This document shows, piece after piece, positions 46,441 to 57,173 of a stretch of 64,000 nucleotides of DNA; position 1 is the first letter of the stretch, and every line of letters starts with the position of its first letter. The stretch comes from Brachypodium distachyon (taxonomy: Eukaryota; Streptophyta; Magnoliopsida; Poales; Poaceae). The notes beneath the pieces are model-generated. The model ran no database searches. It was given only the letters and a program-made list of their open reading frames with translations, and had not been told where the DNA came from. The translations under genes were made by a program, and so were the position numbers. The stretch lies in assembly GCF_000005505.3 (NCBI RefSeq), contig NC_016133.3, forward strand, positions 32,202,737 to 32,266,736, written 5' to 3'.

Positions 46441-47468
46441 TGTCGTCGCTCGGTGCTCCGACACTGGGGACGTGCAGCCACGTCCCCCTTTTAGGTTCGG
46501 TAGGGGCGTTTGGGGTGGAGACCAGATGATCGCCGGCACAGCCGATGAGGCCCTATGGGGCCGGCGAGGCAAAGTGCTAGGGGTACGCGCTAGTCCAAGA
46601 ACAGACGTACGCACGTTTTTTACCCAGGTTCGGGCCACCCGGAGGTGTAAAACCCTACGTCCTGCCTGTCTGAGCTGATATTGATTATGGATCAAATGTT
46701 TACAGGTTGCCGGGCAAGCTCCCGGGCTTTCTATCAGTGGCTAGGCACTCCTCACTACTCTCCGCTGGCTGCCTACTGGAGCCAGTAAGCGTCTATCGAG
46801 CGAGCTTCGTCCGAACCAACTAACTGACCAGCTGACTAACCTCTCCAACTGTCTGACCCGTCAATCCTCTCTAACCCCCTAGACCGTTGGCATGGGTCCT
46901 CCTTTTATACACAAGGGGATGCCACATGTGCCACGGTGCATGGGCTCCAAGTGTCCAACGGGGAGGCACGCAACTCTCCCTGGTGAGCTGGTGGCATGCA
47001 TGGGTGCCACCTCCGCTGCTAGGGGCCTAAGACCCTAGGGTAGGATTCGACAACCACTGTTCCTTCGACCCGACGGGTAACTACCCGTCGGTCGGCTCGT
47101 TTACTGAGCCGCGCGCCTTACTCCTTGCCTTGGTGGGACCTCGCGTTCCGCGCCCGCCACGCGCCCGTGTGGCGCTGTCCAGTGGGCCCCACGACCCGAG
47201 GCGGGGGCACGCGTCCGGGAGCCTCCATTCCCCGCAAGTCGGCCCGGGAAGCACCCGGGCCCAGCGCGCCCGGGAACATCCTCCCGGGAAGAAGCTTCCC
47301 GGGAGGTGCCTAATCGGGAATATTCTCGGAAGCCTCGCTAGCCCCTTTCGGGCTGGTAGCTTGCCGGGAAGCTCGTTGGCGCTCCCCGGGATAAGACCTT
47401 CCCGGGAACCCGGGGGAGGGCGCCACGCGTCGCACAGCGGTGGTACCCCAGGTGCCACTGGTGCGACA
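46441..47468 (-). repeat. LTR B2 (5' LTR of element B)
   Basis: 1028 bp; TATA-like GTATAAAAGG on the minus strand at 46901-46910. It matches B1 but contains 210 bp (46957-47166) absent from B1, between aagtgtcc and gtgtggcgctg. Confidence 0.9.
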
Positions 47469-47473
47469 CCCCG

Positions 47474-47933
47474 GCTCCACGGCAAGCACTTGCTTGCCGC
47501 CGCGTTTTCAGGAGCCCTTCTTCCCAAAGCCCTCGGGTGGGTTTGCCGCTGTTTTGGCGGCAGGCTCGGGCGCCAAGCGTCCTTCCTCGGCCATCGCGCA
47601 CTTGTGCGCGAGAGTGTAGAGATCCCTTGTAGTCCAGATCCGGTGCGTGTTCAGCTTCTCACGCATCTTCGGATCGCGGACGTTGATGGCGTACGTGTTG
47701 ATGATGGCGGCCGTTTCCGCCTCAAGGATGGAGTAGGAGACGTTGGAGAACCTGTTGGTGAAGTCCCGCAACGTCTCCCCTGGTTTCTGCACTACCGTGT
47801 GCAGTTCCGCCATGGTTCCCGGGGGCTTGTAGCCGCCCTGGAACGCGTTCACGGACTGCTCGCGCAGGTCAGCCCAAGAGGCTATTGCGGTCACCCGAAG
47901 CTCTCTGCACGCCCCCCTACCTGGCGCTCCATA
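47474..47933 (-). pseudogene. Element A gag N-terminal part, truncated
   Basis: Minus-strand Retrotrans_gag-type sequence (SWADLREQSVNAFQGGYKPP; ELHTVVQKPGETLRDFTNRF; LYTLAHKCAMAEEGRLAPEP) with a TGA after GFGKKGS (47508). There is no start codon: the reading begins about 40 bp from LTR A2, so the gag leader and N-terminus were deleted. Only ATGGAGCGCCAGGTAGG (minus strand) lies between the LTR and the break. It continues at 35050 on the other side of element B. Confidence 0.88.
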
Positions 47934-48691
47934 TGTCGGTGTACGGGTCGACGAAGTGTGGAATGGGAATTTACCCAGGTTTGAGCCACCCGGAGGTGTA
48001 ACACCCTACGTCCTGCTTTTTGTTATATTCAAGATTATGTATGTGGCTTACAAGGTGTCCCGGGAGTTCCCGGGGAGCTACTTGACGATGGCTCTAACTA
48101 GGGCTAGAACTAAGACTGATCGAAACCATTTGACCGGTGGCATCGGTACTCCTTTTATAGACAAGGGGATACCACAGCTGCCAATGCATGCAGCGTGACA
48201 CGTCTCCTAGACGTGTGTCAGAGCCACATGAAATACACTCCTGCTGATCCATGTTGGACGCCATGCAGCGCCCGGTCCACTATACATGGTAGAAAAAATG
48301 GTTCGTAGAGTAGTCACCCTAGCCTTGCTAAGCAAGCCTAGGCCTGCTGATAAGACCCCTGTCGGTGCATTAAATGCACTGCGCCCGCCGTCTTGTCCTG
48401 TCTTCGCTGTTCTGCGGGCCCCGCCTACATGCCCGGGCGTGGGTTGCAGGGGTGCCCCTTCCTTGCTAGCACACCTGCTAGTTGTCGGGAGGCGTTTCTT
48501 CCACTTCTCGGGACCGGGGTTCCTGGGAGCTTCTTTTATTCTGGCCCTTAGCTTTGCCTTCACCAAGGACCGTCTCTTTGAGGCAGGCTTCCCGGGCCCA
48601 TTGCTTCCCGGGAGGCCTTCCTGACGGGGCTTCGTCACTGGCGATCCACGCGTCCCGTATCAGTGGGACCCCGTGGGCCACTGGTACGACA
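47934..48691 (-). repeat. LTR A2 (5' LTR of element A)
   Basis: 758 bp. It pairs with A1 but lacks 87 bp near its plus-strand left end. TATA-like CTATAAAAGG on the minus strand at 48151-48160. The right flank ACATT (48692-48696) repeats the left flank of A1. Confidence 0.9.
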
Positions 48692-48945
48692 ACATTATTT
48701 TATAAGTTTTGAATTACAATTCAAGCAAATTCAATCAAACAAAAAAGAAGAACTAAGCCTCCACAAATGCTCCACCAGATTATCCTGAAGTTGCTGATGA
48801 GAGTACCAGCGTCTCGAATGTCCTGACGCCTGGCGAGGAAAGCAGCAAAGGTGGCTGGCACATGGTGATCAACATAGTCTGGGGAACCCACCCGTTCATA
48901 CGGTTCAGTGTCATCAACCGGGCATTCCCACCTTTCATCAAGTCA
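48692..48945 (-). pseudogene. Probable Harbinger-type transposase C-terminal fragment
   Basis: The minus strand reads RWECPVDDTEPYERVGSPDY, VDHHVPATFAAFLARRQDIRD and, after a small frameshift, DNLVEHLWRL followed by a stop. The pattern of a short alpha-helical domain, FL..R..IRD, and an ending D(N/L)(V/I)EHLW is typical of plant PIF/Harbinger-type ('Plant_tran') transposase tails. Left of it is element A and right of it truncated element D. Assignment is from memory of the family pattern. Confidence 0.5.
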
Positions 48946-51180
48946 TTGATATGACTTGTCCATTTGGTTTATCACCAGTTGTGAGTCTCCTTAGATGAGA
49001 AGGCGTCGAACCCCCATGGCCTTGGCCAATCGAAGTCCGAGAAGGAGCGCCTCATATTCTGCCACATTTTTGGTGGCATTAAAGTCAATATGGGCGGCGT
49101 ACTCCAAGATCTTGCCTTCGGGGCTGATGAGTACGACTCTAGCCCCCGCACCGTCGAGGCGCTTGGAACCATTGAACCTCATTATCCAATGTGGTTCGGG
49201 GGCTCGGTCTTGGATGCGATTTCTTCGGGCGGGACTAGTGGAGCGTGCCACTCGGCCACGAAGTCAGCCAGGACTTGGGATTTTATGGACTTTCTCGCTG
49301 TGAGTTCCAACGAGAAAGGAGCCAATTCCGTTGCCCATTTGGCGATTCTTCCGGTGGTCTCCTTCTTGTCGAAGACTTTCTTGAGTGGGGAAGGTAGTTG
49401 GCACCATGATAATGTGGCCCATGAAGTAATAACGGAGCTTTTGAGAGGCCATGAGGAGGGCGTACGCGATCTTCTCGATCTGGGTGTATCGACCCTTCGC
49501 TCCTACCAAAGCTTCGCTCATGCAATATACCGGCATTGTGACCCATCTTCTTTCTTCACCTGTGCTGCACTTACGGCGACCGGGGTCGCGGCAAGGTATA
49601 GGAGCAAAGCCTCTCCCTGCTTTGGGCTCGTGAGAAGTGGAGGGGTCGACAAATAGGTCTCGAGTTCTTCGAAGGCCCTTTCAGGTTCCTCAGTCCACTC
49701 AAAGTTGTCAAGGCTTCTCAAGGTTTTGAAAAAAGGAAGACCCTTCTCGGCTGACCGGACGACGAATCGTCCCAAGGCCGCCATTCCTCCTGCTAGGCGC
49801 TGGACATCTTTGACGGAGCAAGGAGGCTCCATCACTAGGATGGCCCAAATTTTTTCCGGGTTGTCCTCGATCACTCGTTGAGAGACAAGGAAGCCCAAGA
49901 GTTTTCTTCCTCGAACTCCGAATGCGCACTTTTCCGGATTGAGCTTCACGCCATACTTGCGGAGATATTCGAAGGTATCTTGCAGATCCTTGGGATGAGT
50001 CTTCGCAATTTGACTTTTGATGACGGCGTCATCAACGTAGACTTCGGCGTTCCTCCCCATTTGTTCTTTGAGGATGAGGCTGACGAGGCATTGAAAGTTG
50101 TGCCGGCATTCCTCAAACCAAAAGGCATCCTGCGATAGCAAAAGGTGCCGATGGGAGTGATGAAGCTGGTCTTTTCCTCGTCTTCCTTAGCCATGCGGAC
50201 TTGGTGATATCCTGAATAGGCGTCCAAGAAGTTCAACCTTTTGCATCCCGCCGTGGAGTCGACCAGTTGGTCGATCCGAGGGAGCGGGTAGTCGTCCTTG
50301 GGACACGCCTTGTTCAAGTCGGTGAAGTCGACACACATTCGCCACTTGCCATTGGCTTTCTTCACCAAGACTGGATTGTCTAACCATTCGGGGTGCCAAA
50401 CTTCTCGGATGAGCCCGGCATTGGAGAGTTTGGCAATTTCTTGCTTGATGACTTCGCTTCGCTCGGTGGAGAGCTTCCGAAGTTTTTGCTTCACGGGAGC
50501 TTTGTCGGGCTTCATGGTGAGGCGATGCTCCATGATGTCGCGCAGGACTCCTCCCATGTCGGAAGGTGACCAAGCGAAGATATCGGTATTCTTTCGAAGT
50601 GGGTCGGCGAGTTCTTCCTCGAGTTTGCTTGGGAGGTCGGCTTCGATCTTCACCGTGTGTGTGACGTCATCTTGGGAGACGCGTAAGATCTCCTTCGGGG
50701 AGGGGCTTAGGGATGTAGCGTGTTGATACTCTCGGATGATTCTCCCTTCTCGGCGCGCTTGGTCTCATGACGGTAGAGCGTCTTCCTGTCAGAAGATTGT
50801 TCGCCGCGGACCATTATCACGCCCTTTGAGCCCAGAATCTTCATGCACAAGAAGTTGTAGTGGATGGCAGCGCAGAGACGGTTTAACGTTGTCCTTCCAA
50901 GGATAGCGTTAAAGGAGGCCTCCATGTCCACCATGTCGAAGCGCACGAGCTCGGTTCGATGATTCATGGCGTCTCCGAAGGTCATGAGGAGCTCAATTTG
51001 TCCGAGCGGCTGAATGCACTTCCCTGGCACGAAGCCGGTGAGAGGATAAAGAGATGGCTGTAACGAGCCGTTCTAGTATCCCCCTTGTGGTTCCATCAGC
51101 TTCTTCAACGCGCTCAGATATAGGATGTCGGCGGAGCTTCCGCCATCCACAAAAATCTTCTTGAGCTCACAATTGGTGAA
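48946..51180 (-). pseudogene. Element D protease, RT and RNase H, frameshifted
   Basis: Protease: IFVDGGSSADILYLSALKKL (about 51160), TAG after QGGY, then GQIELLMTFGD and FNAILGRTTLNRLCA. RT: KQKLRKLSTERSEVIKQEIA; WRMCVDFTDLNKACPKDDYP; FLDAYSGYHQVRM; MPFGLRNAGTTF; a frameshift near 50110; then the catalytic box VYVDDAVIKS (YVDD, intact). RNase H: MRFNGSKRLDGAGARVVLIS (an Asn replaces the first Asp of the usual FDGS), VAEYEALLLGLRLA, LLI-stop-GDSQLVINQ. The sequence ends at about 48946. Several stops and shifts make it non-functional. Confidence 0.88.
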
Positions 51181-53181
51181 GATTGCGGTCATGAAGAGGG
51201 CGTCGTCGTGTGGAAAGCTTATCCCCTTGGCGTCTTCCTCGGTAAAGGCGATTGGTACGCTTGCCCGTTTTGGTGGCGGAGTCGGGGTGAAGGTTCACAT
51301 AACATTGACTTCACAAGCATACTCCCTGCGTTGCCGCTTCGATCCCCGTCCTGTGGCGGAGCCCCCGAGTATCATTCCGACGTGATGCGCGGGTTCTTGA
51401 AACGGGAGGTTATCCTCTTTAGGCGCCGGGTCAGCGACAAGGACGTTGGCGGGGCGTGGAGCCTCGACTGTTTTCTCATCCTTGTGCCAGGCTTGCATTC
51501 ATGCCAGGAACTCTTCGCGAGCCGCGATGAGAGTGTTGCACTCCTCGGTGCTGTGGCTTGCCGAGTTGTGGATGTGGCATCTTCCAGTTCCTCCCTCGGT
51601 GGGGCAAGGTGGCTTCTTAGGTTGCCAAGTCTTTTGGGATGATGCTTGTCCTTCGACGGCGAAGATCTTCCGGGCTCGGTCGTCGGGGGCCTTTTCCCCC
51701 CACCTCTTCTTCTTCTTGGAAGATGAAGCAGGCGTGGGGGGTTTGTCGGACGAGGGAGTTCCTTCGGGAGCGGCGCGCAGTGCGTCCTTTTTGGCAATGT
51801 CCCCGTCTTCGCCCCGGGTGTATTCTTGCAAGATTCGATAGAGCTCCTCGGTCGTATTTGGAGGGTTGCGACTTAGGGCCCTATTCACTTCTCCTTGGAG
51901 AAGGCCTTGCATGCATGCGTCGATCACGGTGGTCGACGGTGGGTTGGCGATTTAGCTTCGTACCTTCGCAAAGCGATGGAAGAAGCTTCGGAGGGATTCC
52001 CCCGGCTTTTGTTTCACGGCGTATAGCTCATGAGCCTGCACGGGTTTTTTGAAATTTCCCTGAAAGTTGGCGATGAAGACCTCTTGGAGGCGCTCCCACG
52101 AATGCACGGAGTTCTTCCGCAGGTTATAAAACCAAGTTTGCACCATCCCGGTGAGCGCGAGCGGAAAAAGGTTGCACATCTCGACGGAACCTCCCCCAGC
52201 GGCCCGTATGGCGGTGGAGTAGACATCTAGGAACTGAAGAAGATTCGACTCCCCGTCGTATGGCCGTATCGTAGGTGGATTGAACCTTGGCGGAAAAGGC
52301 GCGTCTTGAATCTCCCGCGTGAGCGGGTTACAAGTCAGCCGGTCCTTCCGGTTCCTTCGGCGGCGAGGTCCTCCCTTGTCGGAGTTGCTTTCGCTGCTAG
52401 AAGGGTCGCTTGGAGAATGATCTCGGTGTTTTCTTGGGGGTCGAAGCGTCGACGAGAATTTCTTTCGCCGTCAGCACGGGCTCCGGACTCCGCCACTTGC
52501 TCGTTCCCATGCACGCTGGGGTCTCGTTCCCCGCGAGGTGCAGCTTGAGGCGGTACTTGGTTGCCACCTTGCTTGACCCCGACGGGGGGAGCTAGGGGCA
52601 CTTGTGGGGCGCTCGCAAAGCGAGGTTGGTGTTGAGCATGCGCGACTTGAAGAGCGCCTTGCGGCGGAAGCCCCCAATAAGGATGATACCAAGGAGCTCC
52701 ATGGGCGATGGCGGCGAGCGCCAGCGGAGTCAATCCCGGGTTGGAGGGGTCATAAGCCGGGACCCTTGGTTTTCTGGCGCGGATACTCCTGACGCCACAT
52801 TGTTTCCTCTTGTAGATTCCTAGGGCAGGGTCAGTACCAGATGTAGGGAAGGTGGCGCGAAGCCCATCGAGGGAGGCATGCCGAGTTCCGTATCCCCTGT
52901 TGGAGCGGCAACTGTAGGCAGCTCGCGGATCCTTGTCACTACGTCGGTGAGTGTCGAGGGACCGCCTACGACGGTTTCGAGCACCTCGGTTCCTTCAGGG
53001 ACGGCCGGGAGCGGAGGTGCGACCACGACTTCCGTCGTGGCGACCATGGTTGCGGCGACGTCCGATTGGTGAGGATTCCTTCTTCCTCGGGAACCTCCAA
53101 GGCGTTTGCTTTCTTCGTTTGCAACCATGTAGACTTTGCGGCAAATTGGGCACCCGAGGAAGTAGGCTTCGTCGGGGCCAT
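51181..53181 (-). pseudogene. Element D gag, frameshifted
   Basis: ATG at 53181 (MAPTKPTSSGAQFAAKSTWL). Capsid-like region: MCNLFPLALTGMVQTWFYNL; SWERLQEVFIANFQGNFKKP; YAVKQKPGESLRSFFHRFAK (about 52180-51960), the typical Retrotrans_gag pattern. A Lys-rich region and a Cys/His block CHIHNSASHSTEEC (about 51560) follow. Split over at least four frames. Confidence 0.85.
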
Positions 53182-53227
53182 TTAATCTTCAATTGCGGCG
53201 AGGGTTACCCACGGTCGGCCACACTGT

Positions 53228-54072
53228 TGTTGTTCTCGACAACAATTAGAGTAAGGGGTGCCAAAGCTTGATGGCACAAGTGCATAAAAGTAGGGCGTGT
53301 ACGCCGGCCTTATAGCGAAGGTCGTCGTACACTTGGACAAGTTGACATGTCGATATTTTTTGAATAGGTTCGGTCGACCCTGCAGGTGCGACCTAGTCCA
53401 ATGTTAGGAGAGGCTTCGAGTAAATCGTTAGCCAAAGCATTCGGGTCGATCGAGACTCCCCGAATCACTTAGCGAGAGGTCGAAAGGGACCGCCTCGTCC
53501 TTGGGCCGAGCGAGGCTTCCCAAGTAGCAAGGTCGATATACCCTTAGGACTCTAACCCGATTCTCTCTCCTTCAGGCTCGGGCCGAACGAGGCTTCCCGA
53601 GATCACGAAACTAGACCTCCTCTCAAAGAGGCTCTCTAGCTCTCTTTCCTTGAGTTTATTCAAGTTGAGAGTGAATGATACATGCCTCCATGGGGGGTAT
53701 TTATTGCCTAGGAGTCCATGACAAAAGACCAGGGCTACCCTTGGAGGAGAGAGAAAAGTGGGGGCAAAATGGTAAAACTAGGTTCTTGGTCCATATCTTT
53801 TGTGTGCACCAAGTGGGAAAAGTCGAGGTTGGTTCATAGTTCACCATGGACTAAAGGCCCCATCTCAACACCTTTCTTGTTCCCTACTCAAACTCATTTC
53901 TTCCTTTGACTAAGGCATGAGAGGCTTGACTTGTTGACCAGTCTTGGTTGTTGCCACGTAAGATTGACTGTGCCACGTAGCCACCTTGATCTTTGTAGGA
54001 AAATGTTAACTTGATCGTCGCCACGTAGTATTCACGGTCCGGCCCATATAAACGTTTTATTATAGTACAACA
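53228..54072 (-). repeat. Probable 5' LTR of element D
   Basis: The sequence between gag and 54072 starts TGTTGTTCTCG and ends AGTACAACA on the plus strand, giving 6-bp inverted ends TGTTGT/ACAACA. There is no second LTR to confirm the borders; the right end could also be 54106 because the last 34 bp are duplicated. Confidence 0.55.
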
Positions 54073-54117
54073 CGTTTCATTCTAAACGTTTTATTATAGT
54101 ACAACACGTTACATTCT
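54050..54117. repeat. 34-bp tandem duplication at element D border
   Basis: aaacgttttattatagtaca and the following acacgtt are repeated at 54050 and 54084. The copies lie at the LTR edge, so one may be an insertion by-product. Confidence 0.7.
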
Positions 54118-55555
54118 AACTCGTTCTGGAACCAAACACTTTAGACTGCATCGGTTATATCCCTCGTTCTTTGAATGCTCGCAGGAGTAGAATATGGACA
54201 TTGTGTAACGATTTTCAAGGCGTGACATTTTAGTACCTCTCGTCGGGTCAGCCAACTTCACCTCCTGCCAAATTCATAGTTACCACTCTCACTAGATGAT
54301 CGTAACGTGCTAGTATTAACCGTGATTCTTGTATCCTACGTATTTTACGTTTAGGTGTCTGATGAGCGGTGCGTGCGATGCACACACGTCCAACAATTCT
54401 TCGCTGTGACGTGTAAGGAGAGATGCTGAGAGATGTCGTGCGATGCGACGTGAAGGCGAGATGCCGTTGTGCTGTGTGATACGGTGTGATCGATGCTGAA
54501 AAATTTCCCGGAGCCGAAGTCATTGAAGTGTTATAGCAGCCCGAGCGATTTGTCCGAGTAATTATCTAGTTGATGCAGCTTGTTAATTAGTTGTGACTTG
54601 CCGAGTGAATTGGTGAGGTTAGTTGATCAGTGGCTGCATGCACACATTAGGATTAGGATGCGTTCGGTATCGCGGCGTATTCTTATAATCCCGTTTTTCC
54701 AACCCGCTTTTCATTATTTTCGTGTTTGGCTTTTGTATATATTTTTTCACAGCTGATTATAAAATAAGTTTAGCGCAGCACAATTCGGTAATGCCAAACT
54801 GAGATTTAGTCATGTGTACTTGCGGCGTGTGTCATGAGACGCGGGGAGGGTGTTGCTCCGGCTCATGCGTGTAAGCATGGTTCAGAAATGAGACGAGAGG
54901 AAGAGAAAAGGTGGGACTGTGTAAGGCAGCCCGTCGTCAAAAAGTTCTTGTGTGAGGCAACCCACGGAAGAAAAAGTTAGAGAGATTCAGCTCCAACAGA
55001 CAGCTAGTGTTTATGAGCCAAGATAATCTTAGGCACACGTACATGATTTGTATGGTTAGCATCCTTGTTTCAACGTATATCTACGCTGCTCTGGCATATT
55101 TGCCGGCATCTGAACGCGCCACCACCGAGCTAACGGCTTTCCACCTTTTTCTTCTTCTCCATGGCATCACATGAAACGAATCTCTTGTTCTGCAGGGCCG
55201 CCTTAAAGAAAAATATCCCAAGTCAAAGGATTAGGTTTTATCTGGTCTCCCAATGCAACGGCTTGCCACTGCATCTTTAATTATGGCTATCACCGAGACT
55301 TACTAGAATAGCTCATGTTTGCCCTAAAGTAACAGACACCAAGTAAACAAAAAGCCGTATGGACACAGAGGAAAGGTGGCGCTGCTGCATAAGTGCATAT
55401 CTGATCTTACCTAATGATGATTGATTCACAGATGCGGAGTGGAGAGCGTGGTGCCGACCACTAGCCCTGCTGCATATAATTCCTCTTGCATCCCGCTTCG
55501 CTTCCACAGAATGTCACGGTCCAGTAACAGTACTACCTTGTTGGCTTCTTGGAAG
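54118..55555. other. Intergenic, no gene recognised
   Basis: No coding region supported. The stretch 54380-54500 has low-complexity gatgc/gatgtcg motifs. Otherwise featureless AT-balanced DNA. Confidence 0.4.
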
Positions 55556-57173
55556 GATGGTAAATATTTCGTGGATTTCGACAAAACAGATCTCGAGCCG
55601 AAAGAAATTCACAAAATGAACTCTATGTGAAACTATTTCACAGTTATAACCCTTTTAATCAGCGCCTGGCGCAAGGGCGCTATCCTCTGAAGCATAGCGT
55701 CTCTTCTTTAGACGTTATTCCCCTGCCAGCGTGGCCAAACTGGGCCCCGTCCGCTATCGTGCAGCGCCCTTCCCTCGGGCGCTATGCCTGCCCCCTTTGA
55801 AAAGCGCTAAGCCTAAGCGTACCTCCAGTACGTCACCGGCGCGCACCTGGAGCTCCATCTGTGCGAGGAAGTACCCAATCGACCAACCGTATGCGAACCC
55901 GCTGGTGCTGCCGGCCCCCTCCTGGCAGCACCTCGGTTGCTCCAGCGCGTGTGCTGGTCAGAGCAGGATCGCCTCAGCCCGTGACAGCGCCCATCGCGCC
56001 TACAACTCCACCCTCCGGAGCAGCGGCTGGCCGGGGCAAACTAAGCTCTATGAAACCCCCTGCGAGGGCCACGTCTACTTCCTCAGCAAGCTCGGCTGGC
56101 CCCACGCATAAGCAGAGATGGCCACCTTGGTCACCTTCATCAACCGCGACTAGCATATCGCCCCCGACGACGTCCGGCAGTAGCTAGTAATTGCAGCCCC
56201 CCTATGCTAGTAACTAGTTGAGGAGGACTGGAGGTTGCCTTGTTTTCACCTTCTTTTTGAGTTGATTTCTTCTCTGTCACTGCTGCTGGTAATTTAGTAC
56301 TCCTAGGTAGGTATAGCAGCTCAATCTGGCCGTCAATCGAGAGAGGAAGAGACTGGAAACATTTTGGTATACAGATACTATATCTGAGTAGAATCAAACA
56401 AACTACTGATAGTATATACTCGTATGACATATTACATGTCCTTACTCCTTACCTCGGCCCGCCCAGTCAAATCTATCGTCGTATATATAGCTGCATAAAT
56501 ATGCATGCATCGGTGTCAATGAGCTACTACTAGGTACTCCAGCCAGGACGAGCATCTTCGTATATCTATATATACATTTTGTTGTTGTACTTGTACTACA
56601 GCTAGCTAGAGCCCTGTTTAATTGAGTTGTTGCAGGCTAGCTGAATGCGTGTCTCTTCTTTTCGTTTTCTTGAACGCTCGGTAGCATCATCCTGGGCGAC
56701 GTGGAGATGGAGGGCCAGAGCCGGCGGCTGTTGTTCTTTGTTAATGAGCTGCTGTTGTTGCTTTTTAACTTCCTGCTAAGGATAGCGCCCCAAGCAACGG
56801 CGTGAAGCTTTGTAGCGCCCAGACAACGGCGTTATGCAGAGACTTGGCAAATTTTCAGCTCCTTTCCCAATCCGAAGTGTTGCTTTAAGGCACAAGAGCA
56901 TAGCGCCTCTGTCAGGGACGCTATGCCCTCAAGGATAGCGTCTGTGGGGAGGGCGCTACATAAACGGGTGTGGGGCCTAGGCTAGCCCCGCTTGGCCACT
57001 CTGGCAGGGGCATAATGCCCAAAGAAGAGACGCTATGCTTCAGAGGATAGCGCGCTTGCGTCAGGCGCTGAGCAAAAAGGTTATATCAGTGAAATAGTTT
57101 CGCGTCGAGTTTATTTTATAAATTTCTTTCTTTTTAAGGTCTGTTTTGTCAAAATCGACAAATATTTCATGCC
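55556..57173. mobile_element. Long-terminal-inverted-repeat element carrying a gene fragment (Pack-MULE-like)
   Basis: Left arm 55556 to about 55805 (aaatatttcgtggatttcga, then caaaacaga ... cagcgcctggcgcaagggcg ... gaagcatagcgtctcttctt) is the imperfect inverse of about 56880-57173 (gaagagacgctatgcttcag ... gcgtcaggcgctg ... ttttgtcaaaatcgacaaat). The arms are about 250 bp, with several agcgc/gcgct palindromes. The interior holds a decayed carboxylesterase fragment. Long arms plus captured exon sequence suggest a Mutator-like Pack-MULE. No 9-bp target duplication could be found, so the class is inferred. Confidence 0.65.
55829..56155 (+). pseudogene. Carboxylesterase (alpha/beta-hydrolase, GID1L2/CXE type) C-terminal fragment
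   Basis: The plus-strand reading KYPIDQPYANPLVLPAPSWQ, then HLGCS, a region with shifts, LRSSGWPGQTKLYETPCEGH, VYFLSKLGWPHA, a TAA, then AEMATLVTFINRD and TAG matches the C-terminal third of plant carboxylesterases (Abhydrolase_3). The catalytic His is the H of EGHVYF; the nucleophile Ser and oxyanion-hole HGG lie in the missing N-terminal part. The TAA probably replaces CAA. Inside the inverted-repeat element this looks like a captured and decaying host gene fragment. Confidence 0.78.

Larger units (their letters stand above)
35051..47468 (-). mobile_element. Element B: Ty3/gypsy retrotransposon nested in gag of element A
   Basis: LTRs at 35051-35868 and 46441-47468 (TGTCGTCGCTCGG...GGTGCGACA on the plus strand), with CCCCG duplicated at 35046-35050 and 47469-47473. 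Internal order on the minus strand: gag remnant, protease, RT, RNase H, integrase; then the antisense gene on the plus strand. It is closely related to A in pol and antisense gene, but its LTRs differ clearly. Most of gag is deleted, protease and RT active sites are altered and pol has stops, so it cannot move unaided. The putative polypurine tract is minus CCCGGGGTCTAC ending at 35869. Confidence 0.93.
20910..48691 (-). mobile_element. Element A: Ty3/gypsy LTR retrotransposon, with nested insertions
   Basis: LTRs at 20910-21754 and 47934-48691 begin TGTCGG and end ACGACA on the plus strand, and the whole unit is flanked by ACATT (20905-20909 and 48692-48696). On the minus strand the order is LTR, gag, protease, RT, RNase H, integrase, antisense gene, LTR; RT before integrase marks Ty3/gypsy. 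The 27.8 kb includes element B (35051-47468), element C (29209-32453) and a plastid rpoB fragment; removed, A itself is about 11.8 kb. Gag is N-terminally truncated, and pol has frameshifts, stops and an internal deletion, so it is non-functional. The purine-rich stretch before its 3' LTR (minus CCCGGGGGCTAC, ending at 21755) is a plausible polypurine tract. Confidence 0.93.
48946..54072 (-). mobile_element. Element D: truncated Ty3/gypsy retrotransposon
   Basis: Minus-strand order: LTR (about 53228-54072, TGTTGT...ACAACA), gag, protease, RT, RNase H; then it stops within RNase H, abutting the Harbinger-like fragment. Integrase and the 3' LTR are missing, so the element is a 5' remnant. Its pol is only distantly related to those of A and B and it has no antisense gene. 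All frames are broken. Confidence 0.85.

Noticed and set aside
35051..47468. Tandem (LTR-internal-LTR-internal-LTR) recombinant as an alternative to nesting
   Set aside because: Exact CCCCG duplications around B and the gag frame of A resuming on both sides favour simple insertion of B into A.
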